DNA of 64,000 bases. Source: Saccharicrinis sp963663905 (GTDB lineage Bacteria; Bacteroidota; Bacteroidia; Bacteroidales; Marinilabiliaceae). Made by a program: the position numbers and the translations under genes. Location of the stretch: NCBI GenBank assembly GCA_963663905.2, contig OY760657.1, positions 2,480,001-2,544,000 of the forward strand. The letters are read 5' to 3'. The notes beneath the pieces are model-generated. The model was not told the DNA's origin. It saw only the letters and a program-made list of their open reading frames with translations, and ran no database searches. This document shows positions 1 through 9,539 of this stretch, in pieces. The first letter of the stretch is position 1, and the number at the start of each line of letters is the position of its first letter.

Positions 1-524
1 TCATCAGGAGTAAATCCAATCCTTATTTTTCCATGTTTTATTTCAGGGTGTTTCATTAAATATTCAGCAGCTGTTACTATTTCTGCAACACCAGCCTTAT
101 CGTCTGCTCCCAATAAGGTATTACCATCTGTAGTGATCAAAGTTTGGCCTACATATTTTTTTAATTCAGGAAATTCTTCAGGTTTCAATACAATTCCGTT
201 CTCTGCATTTAAGGTAATTGTTCCTCCATCATAGTTCTCAACTATCTGAGGATTCACATTTTTACCACTAAAATCCGGACTGGTATCCACATGAGCAATA
301 AATCCAATTACAGGCACCTCAGTTTCCACATTTGAAGGAATTGTGGCCATTATATAACCATTATCGTCAAGCTCAACTTCTTCAAGTCCAAGATCTTTTA
401 ATTCCTCCACCAGTTTCTCTGAAAAAAACATTTGACCAGGAGTCGAAGGCGTTAAACCAGTATCTGTATCTGACTGAGTATCAAACCCAACATACTTTAA
501 AAACCGCTCTTTTATATTAATCAT
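1..524 (-). CDS. pepT: Peptidase T (tripeptide aminopeptidase), N-terminal part
   Basis: Zinc exopeptidase of the M20 family that removes the N-terminal residue from tripeptides in the cytoplasm. About 174 residues are visible, starting MINIKERFLKYVGFDTQSD. The metal-binding HVDT falls at residues 78-81, the same numbering as enterobacterial PepT (His78, Asp80), and the bridging-Asp motif GADDKAG lies near residue 140. The gene runs off the left edge, so the lid domain and C-terminal catalytic half are not seen. The ATG start is the first in frame and gives the usual PepT N-terminus. The gene is transcribed in the same direction as proS but separated from it by that gene's terminator, so it is probably its own unit. 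Confidence 0.93.
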   Translation of the reverse strand, partial: MINIKERFLKYVGFDTQSDTDTGLTPSTPGQMFFSEKLVEELKDLGLEEVELDDNGYIMATIPSNVETEVPVIGFIAHVDTSPDFSGKNVNPQIVENYDGGTITLNAENGIVLKPEEFPELKKYVGQTLITTDGNTLLGADDKAGVAEIVTAAEYLMKHPEIKHGKIRIGFTPD

Positions 525-594
525 TTTCAAATATTATTATTAGTAAAATACATACTGAACTTAAAAGTAGTTTGTTAAAAGTTCAAAAACAAAA

Positions 595-620
595 AGGGAA
601 GCTATTAAAATAGCTTCCCT
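595..620 (-). terminator. Intrinsic terminator of proS
   Basis: An 11-bp perfect stem (AGGGAAGCTAT with ATAGCTTCCCT) and a 4-nt loop are followed on the minus strand by TTTTTGTTTTT. It lies 28 nt downstream of the proS stop, as expected for a Rho-independent terminator. Confidence 0.85.
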
Positions 621-647
621 GACAAATATCATTATAATATATTATAC

Positions 648-2123
648 TTAGTATGCCTTTGCAAAAAGCACTCTTTGTGTCGATGGATTACCTGTTACAA
701 TACATTTTCCCGGAGTTTTATCACCTTCCAAAGGAATACATCTGATGGTAGCTTTTGTTTCATCTTTGATCTTTTGTTCCGTTTCTGAAGTACCATCCCA
801 ATGAGCAGAAATAAATCCACCTTTTTCTTTTAATACCTTTTTAAATTCATCATAAGAATCAACTACTGTTGTATTCTCTGCTCTAAAATCTAAGGCTTTT
901 TGGAAAATATTATCCTGAATTGTATCTAATAACTCAGCTACATAAACATCAACATTATCAATAGAAACAACTTCTTTTGTTAATGTATCCCTACGAGCAA
1001 CTTCTATTGTATTATTTTCAATATCACGAGGACCAACAGCTAATCTTACAGGAACACCTTGTAATTCATATTGTGCAAATTTCCATCCTGGCTTACGATT
1101 ATCTGAATCATCGAACTTCACAGAAATTCCTTTCTCCTTCAATTTAGCTACAATAACATCTACCTTCTCGGATATCTTAGCTAAATCTTCTTCACTTTTA
1201 TAAATAGGAACAATAGCCACCTGAATTGGAGCCAATTTTGGAGGTAAAACCAATCCAAAATCATCTGAATGCGCCATAATTAAAGCACCCATTAAACGAG
1301 TTGAAACTCCCCATGAAGTAGCCCAAACATAATCCTCAGTACCTTCCTTACTTGCAAATTTAACATCAAATGCTTTAGCAAAATTCTGACCTAAGAAGTG
1401 AGATGTACCAGATTGCAGAGCCTTTCCATCCTGCATTAATGCTTCAATAGTATATGTTTCCAATGCTCCGGCAAAACGCTCATTAGCTGTTTTTACTCCC
1501 TGAACAACAGGAACTCCCATATATTTCTCGGCGAATTCAGCATAAACCTTGATCATTGTTTCAGTCTCCTCAATAGCTTCCTCTTTTGTTGAGTGGGCAG
1601 TATGACCTTCTTGCCATAAGAACTCAGCTGTTCTTAAAAACAATCTTGTTCTCATTTCCCATCTCACAACATTTGCCCATTGATTACATTTAATAGGTAA
1701 ATCTCTGTATGACTGAATCCAGTTTTTATATGTGTTCCAAATAATTGTTTCTGAAGTTGGACGAACAATTAACTCTTCTTCTAATTTAGCATCAGGATCA
1801 ACAACTACACCTTTACCATCAGGATCATTCATCAAACGATAATGAGTAACCACTGCACACTCTTTAGCAAAACCTTCAACGTGATCGGCTTCTTTACTAA
1901 AAAAAGATTTTGGTATAAACAACGGAAAATATGCATTTACATGACCAGTTTCCTTAAACATCTTATCTAACTGCTGCTGCATTTTTTCCCAAATGGCGTA
2001 ACCATAGGGCTTAATAACCATACAACCTCTTACTGCAGAGTTCTCAGCCAAATCAGCCTTTAATACTAATTCATTATACCATTGAGAGTAATCTACACTC
2101 CTTTTAGTTAATCCTTTTGCCAT
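648..2123 (-). CDS. proS: Prolyl-tRNA synthetase (archaeal/eukaryotic-like, no editing insert)
   Basis: Charges tRNA-Pro with proline in the cytoplasm. The 491-residue protein has the short ProRS architecture: class II catalytic core, anticodon-binding domain, and a C-terminal extension ending in AKAY. It lacks the roughly 180-residue editing insertion of proteobacterial ProRS. Class II signatures visible include VRWEMRTRLFLRTAEF followed by WQEGHTAH (motif 2 region) and the proline-pocket region RPTSETIIW. The C-terminal Tyr is typical of this subtype. The ATG start gives the expected MAKGLTKRSVDYSQWYNEL N-terminus. It appears monocistronic, with its own terminator downstream. A tRNA-Pro(GGG) gene lies elsewhere in the window, but no linkage is implied. 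Confidence 0.97.
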   Translation of the reverse strand: MAKGLTKRSVDYSQWYNELVLKADLAENSAVRGCMVIKPYGYAIWEKMQQQLDKMFKETGHVNAYFPLFIPKSFFSKEADHVEGFAKECAVVTHYRLMNDPDGKGVVVDPDAKLEEELIVRPTSETIIWNTYKNWIQSYRDLPIKCNQWANVVRWEMRTRLFLRTAEFLWQEGHTAHSTKEEAIEETETMIKVYAEFAEKYMGVPVVQGVKTANERFAGALETYTIEALMQDGKALQSGTSHFLGQNFAKAFDVKFASKEGTEDYVWATSWGVSTRLMGALIMAHSDDFGLVLPPKLAPIQVAIVPIYKSEEDLAKISEKVDVIVAKLKEKGISVKFDDSDNRKPGWKFAQYELQGVPVRLAVGPRDIENNTIEVARRDTLTKEVVSIDNVDVYVAELLDTIQDNIFQKALDFRAENTTVVDSYDEFKKVLKEKGGFISAHWDGTSETEQKIKDETKATIRCIPLEGDKTPGKCIVTGNPSTQRVLFAKAY

Positions 2124-3247
2124 ATTTATTAATTATTCGAATTTCTTTTTACATAAGGCTATCATACTCATGTATAACAGCTGTTTATAAAAGTATTATA
2201 AAGAAGCCGCAAATTAACAAAATTTACACCACTTAATAAAATAGTTCCCTAATGAAAATCATAATGATTCTTACATAACTGAGTTAAATTCTATTTCACT
2301 GGTATTTTTTAAGGATTTTCGTTTTGTTTCGCAATTTATTTTACAAATAACAATTTTAAAGGACTGAAATACCATAACCTTATTTAGTAAAAATTAGCAT
2401 TAAAAAAACAACGGTAATTTTACGGTTACTTTTCTAGATCGTTTAAGATTGATAATCAAAACAATACAAAATAACACAGAATAATATTTTTAAAATTTCC
2501 ATCCATAAATAGTTAATTTAGAAGCCAATTATGCATGATATTGCAAAAACGATAAAAAACTGTGCACAAAAGTGTTAAAAATAGCATTTTACTGTGCATA
2601 TTCGGAGCATAAACGGACTTGCTGTATACCTGCTTCGGGACTGCTGCGGACAATGAACGGGTTTCTGCGGGTGTTCTGCGGATAGGCTGCGGGTGAGCAT
2701 CGGCCTATAGTACCCGCAAAAAAGCCGTAGCCAATCCGATAAGTACCCGAATTTGTATGCATTCTGGTCTATCCATGGTTGGTCTGCAACATAATTACAG
2801 TTATAATGTAGTAATAGAATGTAACCACACTTTTATAGTTTGCTAACAAATACAATAGCAAAATGAATAATTCTAAGAGTTATTTCATATGAAACGACCA
2901 TGTAAATTCATTTAACAATTTTGCACACAGACAATGATTGAATTTATTTTTGAATTCCATATGACTATTGAAAAAGATTTAAACAGAAACAAGAAACAAA
3001 TCAATATTCCCCATTTACACCTGATTAACAGACATATAAAAAGACCCCATGCTTATCTACAAAAAACTTTAACATAAATTTAACTAAAACAAGCTAAACT
3101 TCTCAATTCGGCATGATTATTGCAATTTTACAGTTGAAAAGTTTTTTCATTTAAAGTGTACATTTCTACACTTGAAATGTGAATATTACAGTAATAATTA
3201 CTTTTTTTACGATAGAGAATTGGTTTTAACAGTGTAACACGAGAGCT
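2124..3247. other. Long intergenic region between proS and a lipoprotein gene
   Basis: About 1.1 kb without a convincing gene on either strand. It is very AT-rich except for a GC-richer island (about 2600-2790) holding the phased 11-nt repeat element listed separately. The last 250 bases before the lipoprotein gene should contain its promoter, but no clear TAnnTTTG box with a good partner was found. Confidence 0.7.
2541..2790 (+). repeat. Phased 11-nt degenerate repeat element, copy 1
   Basis: On the plus strand CGG triplets begin at 2603, 2614, 2636, 2647, 2658, 2668, 2679, 2690 and 2701, so every step is 11 nt (one 10, one 22). Units look like TTCTGCGGGTG and TTCTGCGGATA. The phasing then continues on the opposite strand, with CCG beginning at 2714, 2725, 2736 and 2747, exactly 11 apart. 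The element is preceded by an A-rich leader (GCAAAAACGA). It is markedly more GC-rich than its surroundings. A second element with the same layout lies at 28600-28925 in the opposite orientation. No protein coding is supported. Its function is unknown to me. Confidence 0.7.
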
Positions 3248-4633
3248 ATGAAAAAGATATTATTAGCATCATTAACAGCAGTCTTTGTTTTATCTGGTTG
3301 TGCAACTTATCAGATGAACAATGCAAGCGTATATGAAGATGATTTATATTATAATCCTTCAGATAAGCCTTTAGCTATTGCTGAAAGTTACTCTTCATTG
3401 CCAGCTCCGGATAAAGAAATTCAAAAACAAGATAACAGAACTTATTCTCAATTAAAGAATTCGTATCAACAATCCCCAGCAGCAAAAGAGCAACAAGATA
3501 TTAGAGATTTTAGTAGTATTCAAAATGAATACACAGATCTTTTAACAGATGATTCTGTTGAAGAAGTTGACACCATGCTCTATTACAATGAAGAAACGGG
3601 GTATTGGGTTAATGATTATACAGGATCAGACATGGACAGAGATTACGCCGAGCGTTTAGCGAAATTTCATGGTCCGTTTGTAGGAATACCATACTGGTCA
3701 CCATTATACAATGAAGTTATATTTGGTAGTGGATTTGACTATAACGTATATGTGGAAGGAGACTACGCATATGTAGTGCCAGAATGGTATAGCCCTTATT
3801 ATTACAACTGGAGATACGGAAGACCATATAGTTATTATGGTGGATGGTATGGATCTTTTGGATGGAATTACCCATATTCTTCATGGGGATGGGGTTTTGG
3901 ATTTGGATATAACTACTATAGTCCATATTACAGTTGGGGATACCCATATTACAATAATTATTATCATCATGGATATCCTTATCATGGAAACTATTCTTAC
4001 GATGTTAACAGAGTAAGATCTCCAAGAGAGGTATATTCAGAAAGGGTAAGCAGTAGTCGTCAATCTGCAGCTACCAAATCTACCAGTACCGGAAATTCAG
4101 GTTATATTGGCAGAACAAGCAGAACAACTCAAAACCCAACAAGAACATCTGGCAGTACCTCTGCAACAACAAGGACAACCAGAGCATCATACAACAGAAC
4201 TACCAGTACACCTACTACAAAATCAACAACAACAACAAGTACATCAAGAACAAGAAGTAGCTATACTCCTACCTATACAAGAACTTCTACAAGTGGAACA
4301 AATACAAGAAGTACATATAACAGAAGTTCAAGAAGTAGTAGTTCTTCTACTAAGAGTTCAACATCAGGCAGTAGTTACAGCAACACAAGAAGTAGTAGCA
4401 GCTCTTATTCAACAGGTAGCGCTAACTCCAATCGTTCAAGCTATAACAGATCAAGCAGCTCTTCATCTTCAAGATCATATACTCCTTCTTACAATAGAAG
4501 CTCAAGCTCTAGTTCTGGGTCTTCATATTCCGGAACAAGTACAAGAAGTAGCAGTAGTAGCAGTGGAACAAGAAGTTCAAGTGGAAGTAGTAGCAGATCA
4601 AGTAGTGGAAGCAGATCGGGAGGTAGACGATAA
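3248..4633 (+). CDS. Putative surface lipoprotein with Tyr/Gly-rich and Ser/Thr/Arg-rich low-complexity regions
   Basis: I cannot assign a function. The 461-residue protein starts with a lipoprotein signal peptide (MKKILLASLTAVFVLSGC, lipobox LSGC, lipidated Cys at residue 18), so it is probably anchored in the outer membrane. Residues about 20-130 are ordinary and acidic. Residues about 145-260 are extremely rich in Tyr, Gly and Trp (repeats of the SPYY and YPYY kind). Residues about 270-461 are almost only Ser, Thr, Arg, Gly and Asn, ending SRSGGRR. Such proteins are common in Bacteroidota and are sometimes misnamed vitellogenin-like. The low-complexity tail also creates a long open frame in another phase (4107-4652), which I regard as a by-product. 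The OmpP1-like gene follows 52 nt downstream on the same strand and may be co-transcribed. Confidence 0.85.
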   Translation: MKKILLASLTAVFVLSGCATYQMNNASVYEDDLYYNPSDKPLAIAESYSSLPAPDKEIQKQDNRTYSQLKNSYQQSPAAKEQQDIRDFSSIQNEYTDLLTDDSVEEVDTMLYYNEETGYWVNDYTGSDMDRDYAERLAKFHGPFVGIPYWSPLYNEVIFGSGFDYNVYVEGDYAYVVPEWYSPYYYNWRYGRPYSYYGGWYGSFGWNYPYSSWGWGFGFGYNYYSPYYSWGYPYYNNYYHHGYPYHGNYSYDVNRVRSPREVYSERVSSSRQSAATKSTSTGNSGYIGRTSRTTQNPTRTSGSTSATTRTTRASYNRTTSTPTTKSTTTTSTSRTRSSYTPTYTRTSTSGTNTRSTYNRSSRSSSSSTKSSTSGSSYSNTRSSSSSYSTGSANSNRSSYNRSSSSSSSRSYTPSYNRSSSSSSGSSYSGTSTRSSSSSSGTRSSSGSSSRSSSGSRSGGRR

Positions 4634-4685
4634 TCAAATTAACTTAATCTAACTAAACGTTTTTAGAACAACTCAATTGAATACT

Positions 4686-6242
4686 ATGATAAAGGTTAAA
4701 ACTATAATATTAAGTGCAATGAGCTTAATGGCAACAAGCCTAATTAATGCTCAAACTTACGAGGATGTTTTAAGATATTCTCAACCACAATATAGTGGAA
4801 CTGCACGATCAGTTGGAATGGGGGGTGCGTTTGGATCCCTTGGGGGTGACTTTAGCTCCCTTAGCATAAACCCTGCTGGTATTGGCGCATACCGTTCTTC
4901 TGAATTTTCTTTTACTCCTGCTATAACACTAAATAAAACGGAGAGTAATTTTAATAATCAAGGAACTACAACTTTAACAAATATTCCTACGGAAGATAAC
5001 AAATCAAAATTAGCAATAAACCAGATTGGTTATGTTGGAACATACAGACCAATGAGAGAAACGACTAAAGGGTTAGTAAGTACACATTTTGCAATTGGAT
5101 ATAACAGAAACAACAACTTTAATTACAGATCAATGGCATATGCCAGAAATGTTTCTAATTCCATGACAGATATGTTCGTAATTAATGCAGACTATTCTGA
5201 TCCAACATACTTAAGTGGAGCAACAGGATTAGCATATGATGCTTACTTAATAGATCTGGAAGATCCGGATTCAGGTGATTTATTTTATACAAACTATTTT
5301 TTAGCAGACGATAAAGTACATCAAACAAGAATTATCGAGAAAGATGGTTATTCCGGAGAATTCAATTTTACATTTGGTGCTAACATCAGTAACTTTGTAC
5401 TTGTTGGTGGTAGCTTAAATATTAACTTATTAAATTATAAAGAAGATTCAAATTATTTTGAAGAATTTAGTGAAGACAATGCAGCGGTTGGTTCAACAGA
5501 TCCGAATTTTAATCACTTTACTCTTTCTGATTATTTAAATGCTTCCGGAGCAGGAATGAATCTTAAACTTGGAGTCATATTAACACCTACAAAAGGATTA
5601 CGCTTAGGACTTGCTTATCACACTCCAACCTGGTATAGTATAGAAGAGGAATACGGTAGCAGAATTGATGGTGTATTTTATAATACTATTGACGATATTG
5701 GTTCCAATAAGACTTATGCATATTATGATGGAGAATATGATTATAAATTTCAAACTCCTGATAAATTAGTAGCCAGTGCGTCATATATTCTTGGAAAGTG
5801 GGCAATATTTAGTGTTGATTATGAAAGAATCAATTATACAAACGCTAAATTCAAAGCCTCTGTAGATGACTGGAACGACATCACTATTATTAATGAGCAA
5901 AATGAGATCATTAAAGATATTTTTACAACTGCAAATAATTTTAGAGCAGGAGCGGAATTTAGACTCAATAAACAATTCAGCCTTCGTGGTGGATACGCAT
6001 TTCAGGCATCTCCTTATAAGGAAGATCCCAAAGACAATGAAATTAAAAGTATATCAGCAGGATTAGGCTACAGATTTAACAATTACTTTTTTGATGTAGC
6101 ATATAAGTTATCCTCATACAATATAAATTATTACAACTATAATTGGGATTCATCTTACGACCAATACATTGGAGCCCCTCCTATTGTAAAAACAGATGTA
6201 AAGGATAATAATATTGTATTTACTTTTGGAGTAAAATTTTAG
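4686..6242 (+). CDS. OmpP1/FadL-family outer membrane protein
   Basis: Predicted outer-membrane beta-barrel of the FadL/OmpP1/TodX family, which carries hydrophobic compounds such as fatty acids across the outer membrane. The substrate here is not known. It has a signal peptide (cleavage after INA, mature protein starting QTYEDVLRYSQ). The family N-terminal hatch pattern follows: ARSVGMGGAFGSLGGDFSS, then LSINPAGIG. The rest is beta-rich and ends in the aromatic VFTFGVKF expected for BAM-dependent insertion. I chose the ATG at 4686 (518 aa) over an in-frame TTG three codons upstream. It lies just downstream of the lipoprotein gene and before a strong bidirectional terminator. Confidence 0.9.
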   Translation: MIKVKTIILSAMSLMATSLINAQTYEDVLRYSQPQYSGTARSVGMGGAFGSLGGDFSSLSINPAGIGAYRSSEFSFTPAITLNKTESNFNNQGTTTLTNIPTEDNKSKLAINQIGYVGTYRPMRETTKGLVSTHFAIGYNRNNNFNYRSMAYARNVSNSMTDMFVINADYSDPTYLSGATGLAYDAYLIDLEDPDSGDLFYTNYFLADDKVHQTRIIEKDGYSGEFNFTFGANISNFVLVGGSLNINLLNYKEDSNYFEEFSEDNAAVGSTDPNFNHFTLSDYLNASGAGMNLKLGVILTPTKGLRLGLAYHTPTWYSIEEEYGSRIDGVFYNTIDDIGSNKTYAYYDGEYDYKFQTPDKLVASASYILGKWAIFSVDYERINYTNAKFKASVDDWNDITIINEQNEIIKDIFTTANNFRAGAEFRLNKQFSLRGGYAFQASPYKEDPKDNEIKSISAGLGYRFNNYFFDVAYKLSSYNINYYNYNWDSSYDQYIGAPPIVKTDVKDNNIVFTFGVKF

Positions 6243-6266
6243 AAGCAAACCATTAAAACAAAATAA

Positions 6267-6298
6267 AACCCCGATGTTCAATTAAGATCATCGGGGTT
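6267..6298. terminator. Bidirectional intrinsic terminator between OmpP1-like gene and cysN
   Basis: A perfect 10-bp stem AACCCCGATG/CATCGGGGTT with a 12-nt loop is followed on the plus strand by ATTTTTTAT and on the minus strand by TTATTTTGTTTT. It sits between two convergent genes and can stop transcription from both. Confidence 0.9.
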
Positions 6299-6323
6299 AT
6301 TTTTTATATTATATTCTTTATTA

Positions 6324-7595
6324 CTATCTGATCATACCAGCAGCAACAGTTTCATTTGTACCTTCATCAACAAGAATAACACTTCCTGTAATTCTGTTTT
6401 GAATATATGCATCAATATGAAGAGGCTTTGTAACTCTTAATGAGATTTTAGCAATATCATTCATACCTACCTCTCTATCATCCTCATTTTTCTCCAATGT
6501 ATTAATATTCATCTTATAATGAACATCAGTTACCATACATCTGGCATCTGCTGAAGTATGACGTATAATATACTTTCCTCTTGGAATCAATTTTCGCTCA
6601 TTAAACCAACAAACCATCATTTCAACATCTTGAGTTGTATTTGGTTTATTGTCTGATTTAACAAGCATATCACCTCTGCTAATATCTATTTCATCTTCAA
6701 GCGTGATAGTTACTGATTGCGGAGCAAAAGCTTCTTCTAAAGTATCTTCAAAGAAATCTATTGTTTTCACTTTTGAGGTAAAACCTGATGGTAATACTGT
6801 AATAGGATCACCAACCTTAACAGCTCCAGAAGCTATTCTACCTGCATATCCTCTATAATCAGGGAATTCTGCAGTCTGAGGACGAACTACATATTGAACA
6901 GGGAAACGAAAATCCTGATGATTAACATCACTGCTAATATGAATATTCTCTAGTAAGTGTAATAACGTAGGTCCTTGATACCAATCCATTTTTGCAGAAC
7001 GATCCACAACATTATCTCCTTTAAGAGCACTAATTGGCACAAAGCGAATATCTTTAACATTTAATTTTGATGAAAAACCATCAATATCGTTCTTGATTTT
7101 CTCAAAAGTTTCTTCTGAGTAATCAACTAAGTCCATTTTATTTACACAAACAATAACATGTGGAATTTGCAATAAAGATGCAATATATGCATGACGCATT
7201 GTTTGTTCAAGCACACCATGACGAGCATCAACCAAAATAATAGCAACATTGGCAGTACTTGCTCCTGTAACCATATTTCGTGTATACTGAATATGTCCTG
7301 GAGTATCTGCAATAATAAACTTACGTTTAGGAGTTGCAAAATAACGATATGCTACATCAATAGTAATTCCCTGCTCTCTTTCTGCTCTTAATCCATCTGT
7401 CAATAAAGCAAGGTTTACTTCTTCATTTCCTATTCTTTCACTAGCCTTTTCAATAGCTTCCATTTGATCTTCAAAAATGGCTTTACTATCATATAAAAGT
7501 CTACCTATTAAAGTACTTTTACCATCATCAACACTACCTGCAGTGGTGAATCGTAAAAGTTCCATATCTAAATATCCTGAATTTTTATCGCTCAT
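6324..7595 (-). CDS. cysN: Sulfate adenylyltransferase subunit 1 (CysN GTPase)
   Basis: GTPase subunit of ATP sulfurylase. With CysD it activates sulfate to adenosine 5'-phosphosulfate, using GTP hydrolysis to drive the reaction. The EF-Tu-like G domain shows the P-loop GSVDDGKST (residues 20-28), DTPGH (about residue 97) and NKMD (about 152). Domains 2 and 3 (beta barrels) follow, for example RPQTAEFPDYRGYAG. At 423 residues it is a stand-alone CysN without a fused APS kinase. It sits 26 nt downstream of cysD in an evident two-gene operon. No cysC or sulfite reductase genes are nearby, so the rest of the pathway must be elsewhere. Confidence 0.96.
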   Translation of the reverse strand: MSDKNSGYLDMELLRFTTAGSVDDGKSTLIGRLLYDSKAIFEDQMEAIEKASERIGNEEVNLALLTDGLRAEREQGITIDVAYRYFATPKRKFIIADTPGHIQYTRNMVTGASTANVAIILVDARHGVLEQTMRHAYIASLLQIPHVIVCVNKMDLVDYSEETFEKIKNDIDGFSSKLNVKDIRFVPISALKGDNVVDRSAKMDWYQGPTLLHLLENIHISSDVNHQDFRFPVQYVVRPQTAEFPDYRGYAGRIASGAVKVGDPITVLPSGFTSKVKTIDFFEDTLEEAFAPQSVTITLEDEIDISRGDMLVKSDNKPNTTQDVEMMVCWFNERKLIPRGKYIIRHTSADARCMVTDVHYKMNINTLEKNEDDREVGMNDIAKISLRVTKPLHIDAYIQNRITGSVILVDEGTNETVAAGMIR

Positions 7596-7621
7596 AATAA
7601 TTTGATGCTTAACTTAAATGG

Positions 7622-8527
7622 TTAAAAATACCCTTCTTTTTTACGATCTTCCATTGCTGATTCAGATCTCTTATCATCAGCACGACCACCTCTTTCAGTT
7701 GTTCTTGTTGCAGCAACTTCCTGAATAATATCTTCAACATTATCAGCTTGTGAAAGAGTTAATCCAGTACAGGTAATATCTCCAATAGTTCTACATCTAA
7801 CATCCATCTCAATTTCTTCTTCACCTGGCTTTAACTGCATAAATGGAGCTTTAAACATCCATACGCCATCGCGATTAAATACTTTACGCTTATGTGTAAA
7901 ATACAAATTTGGCAATTCTATATTTTCCATATAAATATATTGCCAAACATCCATTTCTGTCCAGTTACTAATAGGGAAAACTCTAAAGTGCTCACCCATG
8001 TGCTTACGTCCATTAAAGATATTCCATAACTCAGGACGTTGATTTTTTGGATCCCACTGACCAAATTCATCCCTGTGAGAGAAAAATCTTTCTTTTGCAC
8101 GTGCTTTTTCTTCGTCTCTACGACCTCCTCCCATAGCTGCATCACATTTTAATTCTTCCAATGCATCTAAAAGAGTTACTGTTTGCAGCTTATTACGAGA
8201 AGCATTTATTCCTTTTTCCTCAACTGCTTTTCCTTGATCAATTGAATCCTGAACATAACGTACGATGCATTTTGCACCTGTTTTTTCCATTAGGTCATCT
8301 CTGTAATCAAGAGTTTCCTGGAAATTATGTCCTGTATCAATGTGTAATAATGCAAAAGGAACTTTAGCAGGATAAAAAGCTTTACGTGCTAAATGAAACA
8401 TTACAATAGAATCTTTCCCTCCGGAAAATAACATCACCGGTCTTTCAAACTGAGCAGCTACTTCACGAATCACAAAAATAGATTCTGCTTCAAGTTCCCT
8501 AAGGTGATTAATCTGGTATTTATCCAT
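7622..8527 (-). CDS. cysD: Sulfate adenylyltransferase subunit 2 (CysD)
   Basis: Catalytic ATP-sulfurylase subunit of the PP-loop ATP pyrophosphatase fold, forming APS from ATP and sulfate together with CysN. The PP-loop SGGKDSIVM lies near residue 35. The conserved GGRRDEEKARAKERFFS and the C-terminal DDKRSESAMEDRKKEGYF are typical. I chose the ATG giving MDKYQINHLRELEAES (301 aa, matching the roughly 302 aa of E. coli CysD) over an upstream in-frame codon that would add 16 unrelated residues. It is first in the operon with cysN. A TAnnTTTG box lies about 46-53 nt upstream of the start. Confidence 0.96.
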   Translation of the reverse strand: MDKYQINHLRELEAESIFVIREVAAQFERPVMLFSGGKDSIVMFHLARKAFYPAKVPFALLHIDTGHNFQETLDYRDDLMEKTGAKCIVRYVQDSIDQGKAVEEKGINASRNKLQTVTLLDALEELKCDAAMGGGRRDEEKARAKERFFSHRDEFGQWDPKNQRPELWNIFNGRKHMGEHFRVFPISNWTEMDVWQYIYMENIELPNLYFTHKRKVFNRDGVWMFKAPFMQLKPGEEEIEMDVRCRTIGDITCTGLTLSQADNVEDIIQEVAATRTTERGGRADDKRSESAMEDRKKEGYF

Positions 8528-8572
8528 AGTTTTATATTGATGTTTACCTATTAAGGTTTTAAAAACAGTGGC

Positions 8573-8580
8573 CAAAGTTA
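8573..8580 (-). promoter_or_regulatory. Candidate minus-7 box for cysD-cysN
   Basis: TAACTTTG on the minus strand matches TAnnTTTG exactly, 46 nt upstream of the chosen cysD start. No good TTTG partner lies at the usual spacing, so the promoter may depend on an activator, which would fit sulfur-responsive control (inference). Confidence 0.45.
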
Positions 8581-8617
8581 ATGAATTTTAATTTTTGACC
8601 TAGTTCAACTAAACAAA

Positions 8618-8643
8618 AATATCCCACTAATTAGTAGGATATT
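8618..8643 (-). terminator. Intrinsic terminator of fabI
   Basis: On the minus strand the stem AATATCCTACT pairs with AGTGGGATATT (one mismatch) around an AATT loop and is followed by TTTG. It lies just after the fabI stop codon and before the cysD promoter region. Confidence 0.65.
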
Positions 8644-8671
8644 AAAAAAAGCAATTAAAATGCTCTGTATT

Positions 8672-9517
8672 TTAGTCTAAAGTTTCAATATCGTCTGTAT
8701 CAAAACTCTTATTGTATTGAGTCATTGCTCTTAAACTCATTCCAACGTTAGAGAAACCTCCATCGTGGAAAAGGTTCTGCATTGTAACTTTTTTAGTTAA
8801 ATCAGAGAACATTGCTATACAATAATTTGCACAATCTTCTGATGATGCGTTTCCAAGAGGAGACATTCTTTCAGAGAAGTCCATCAACCCATCAAAACCT
8901 TTAACTCCACTTCCTGCTGTTGTCATTGTTGGCGATTGAGAAATTGTATTTACTCTTACTTTTCTTTCTCTACCAAAGATATATCCAAAGCTACGAGCTA
9001 TTGATTCTAAAAGAGCTTTAGCATCTGACATATCGTTGTATCCATAAAATGTTCTTTGCGCAGCAACATAAGATAAACCTAAAACAGATCCCCATTCACT
9101 GATAGCATCCATTTTAAATCCTACTTGTAACATTTTATGAAATGAAATAGCAGAAATGTCTAATGTTTTATTTAGATAGTTATAATCAAGATCGTGATAT
9201 ACTCTTTTTTTACGAACATTTAACGACATTCCGATTGAGTGAAGTACAAAGTCAATTTTTCCACCTAATACTTCCATTGATTTTGCAAAAACGGTCTCTA
9301 AATCTTCAACACTTGTAGCATCTGCCGGAATAATCTCTGCATTACACTTTTGTGATAATTCATCAAGAGTTCCCATTCTACAAGCAACAGGGGTATTTGA
9401 TAAAGTAAAAGTTGCTCCTTCTGCGTGAGCCAATTCTGCCACTTTCCATGCAATAGACATATCGTTTAATGCACCAAAAATAATTCCCCTTTTTCCTTTT
9501 AATAAATTATATCCCAT
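8672..9517 (-). CDS. fabI: Enoyl-ACP reductase (FabI)
   Basis: NADH-dependent enoyl-[acyl-carrier-protein] reductase, the last step of each fatty-acid elongation cycle. A Rossmann-fold SDR: nucleotide-binding region GKRGIIFGALNDMSIAWKVA at the N-terminus, HSIGMS in the middle, and the FabI-type active site with an upstream Tyr and YNDMSDAK (Tyr-x6-Lys). I chose the ATG giving MGYNLLKGKRG (281 aa). An upstream in-frame codon would add 12 residues that overlap the promoter. It is monocistronic with a good promoter and terminator. Confidence 0.95.
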   Translation of the reverse strand: MGYNLLKGKRGIIFGALNDMSIAWKVAELAHAEGATFTLSNTPVACRMGTLDELSQKCNAEIIPADATSVEDLETVFAKSMEVLGGKIDFVLHSIGMSLNVRKKRVYHDLDYNYLNKTLDISAISFHKMLQVGFKMDAISEWGSVLGLSYVAAQRTFYGYNDMSDAKALLESIARSFGYIFGRERKVRVNTISQSPTMTTAGSGVKGFDGLMDFSERMSPLGNASSEDCANYCIAMFSDLTKKVTMQNLFHDGGFSNVGMSLRAMTQYNKSFDTDDIETLD

Positions 9518-9539
9518 TTTAATATTTATTTTGAGCGTA

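Noticed and set aside
4107..4652. A 181-codon open frame rich in Gln, Val and His overlapping the lipoprotein gene
   Set aside because: It is the shifted reading of Ser/Thr/Arg-rich low-complexity DNA. The composition is implausible and the main frame has a signal peptide and lipobox.
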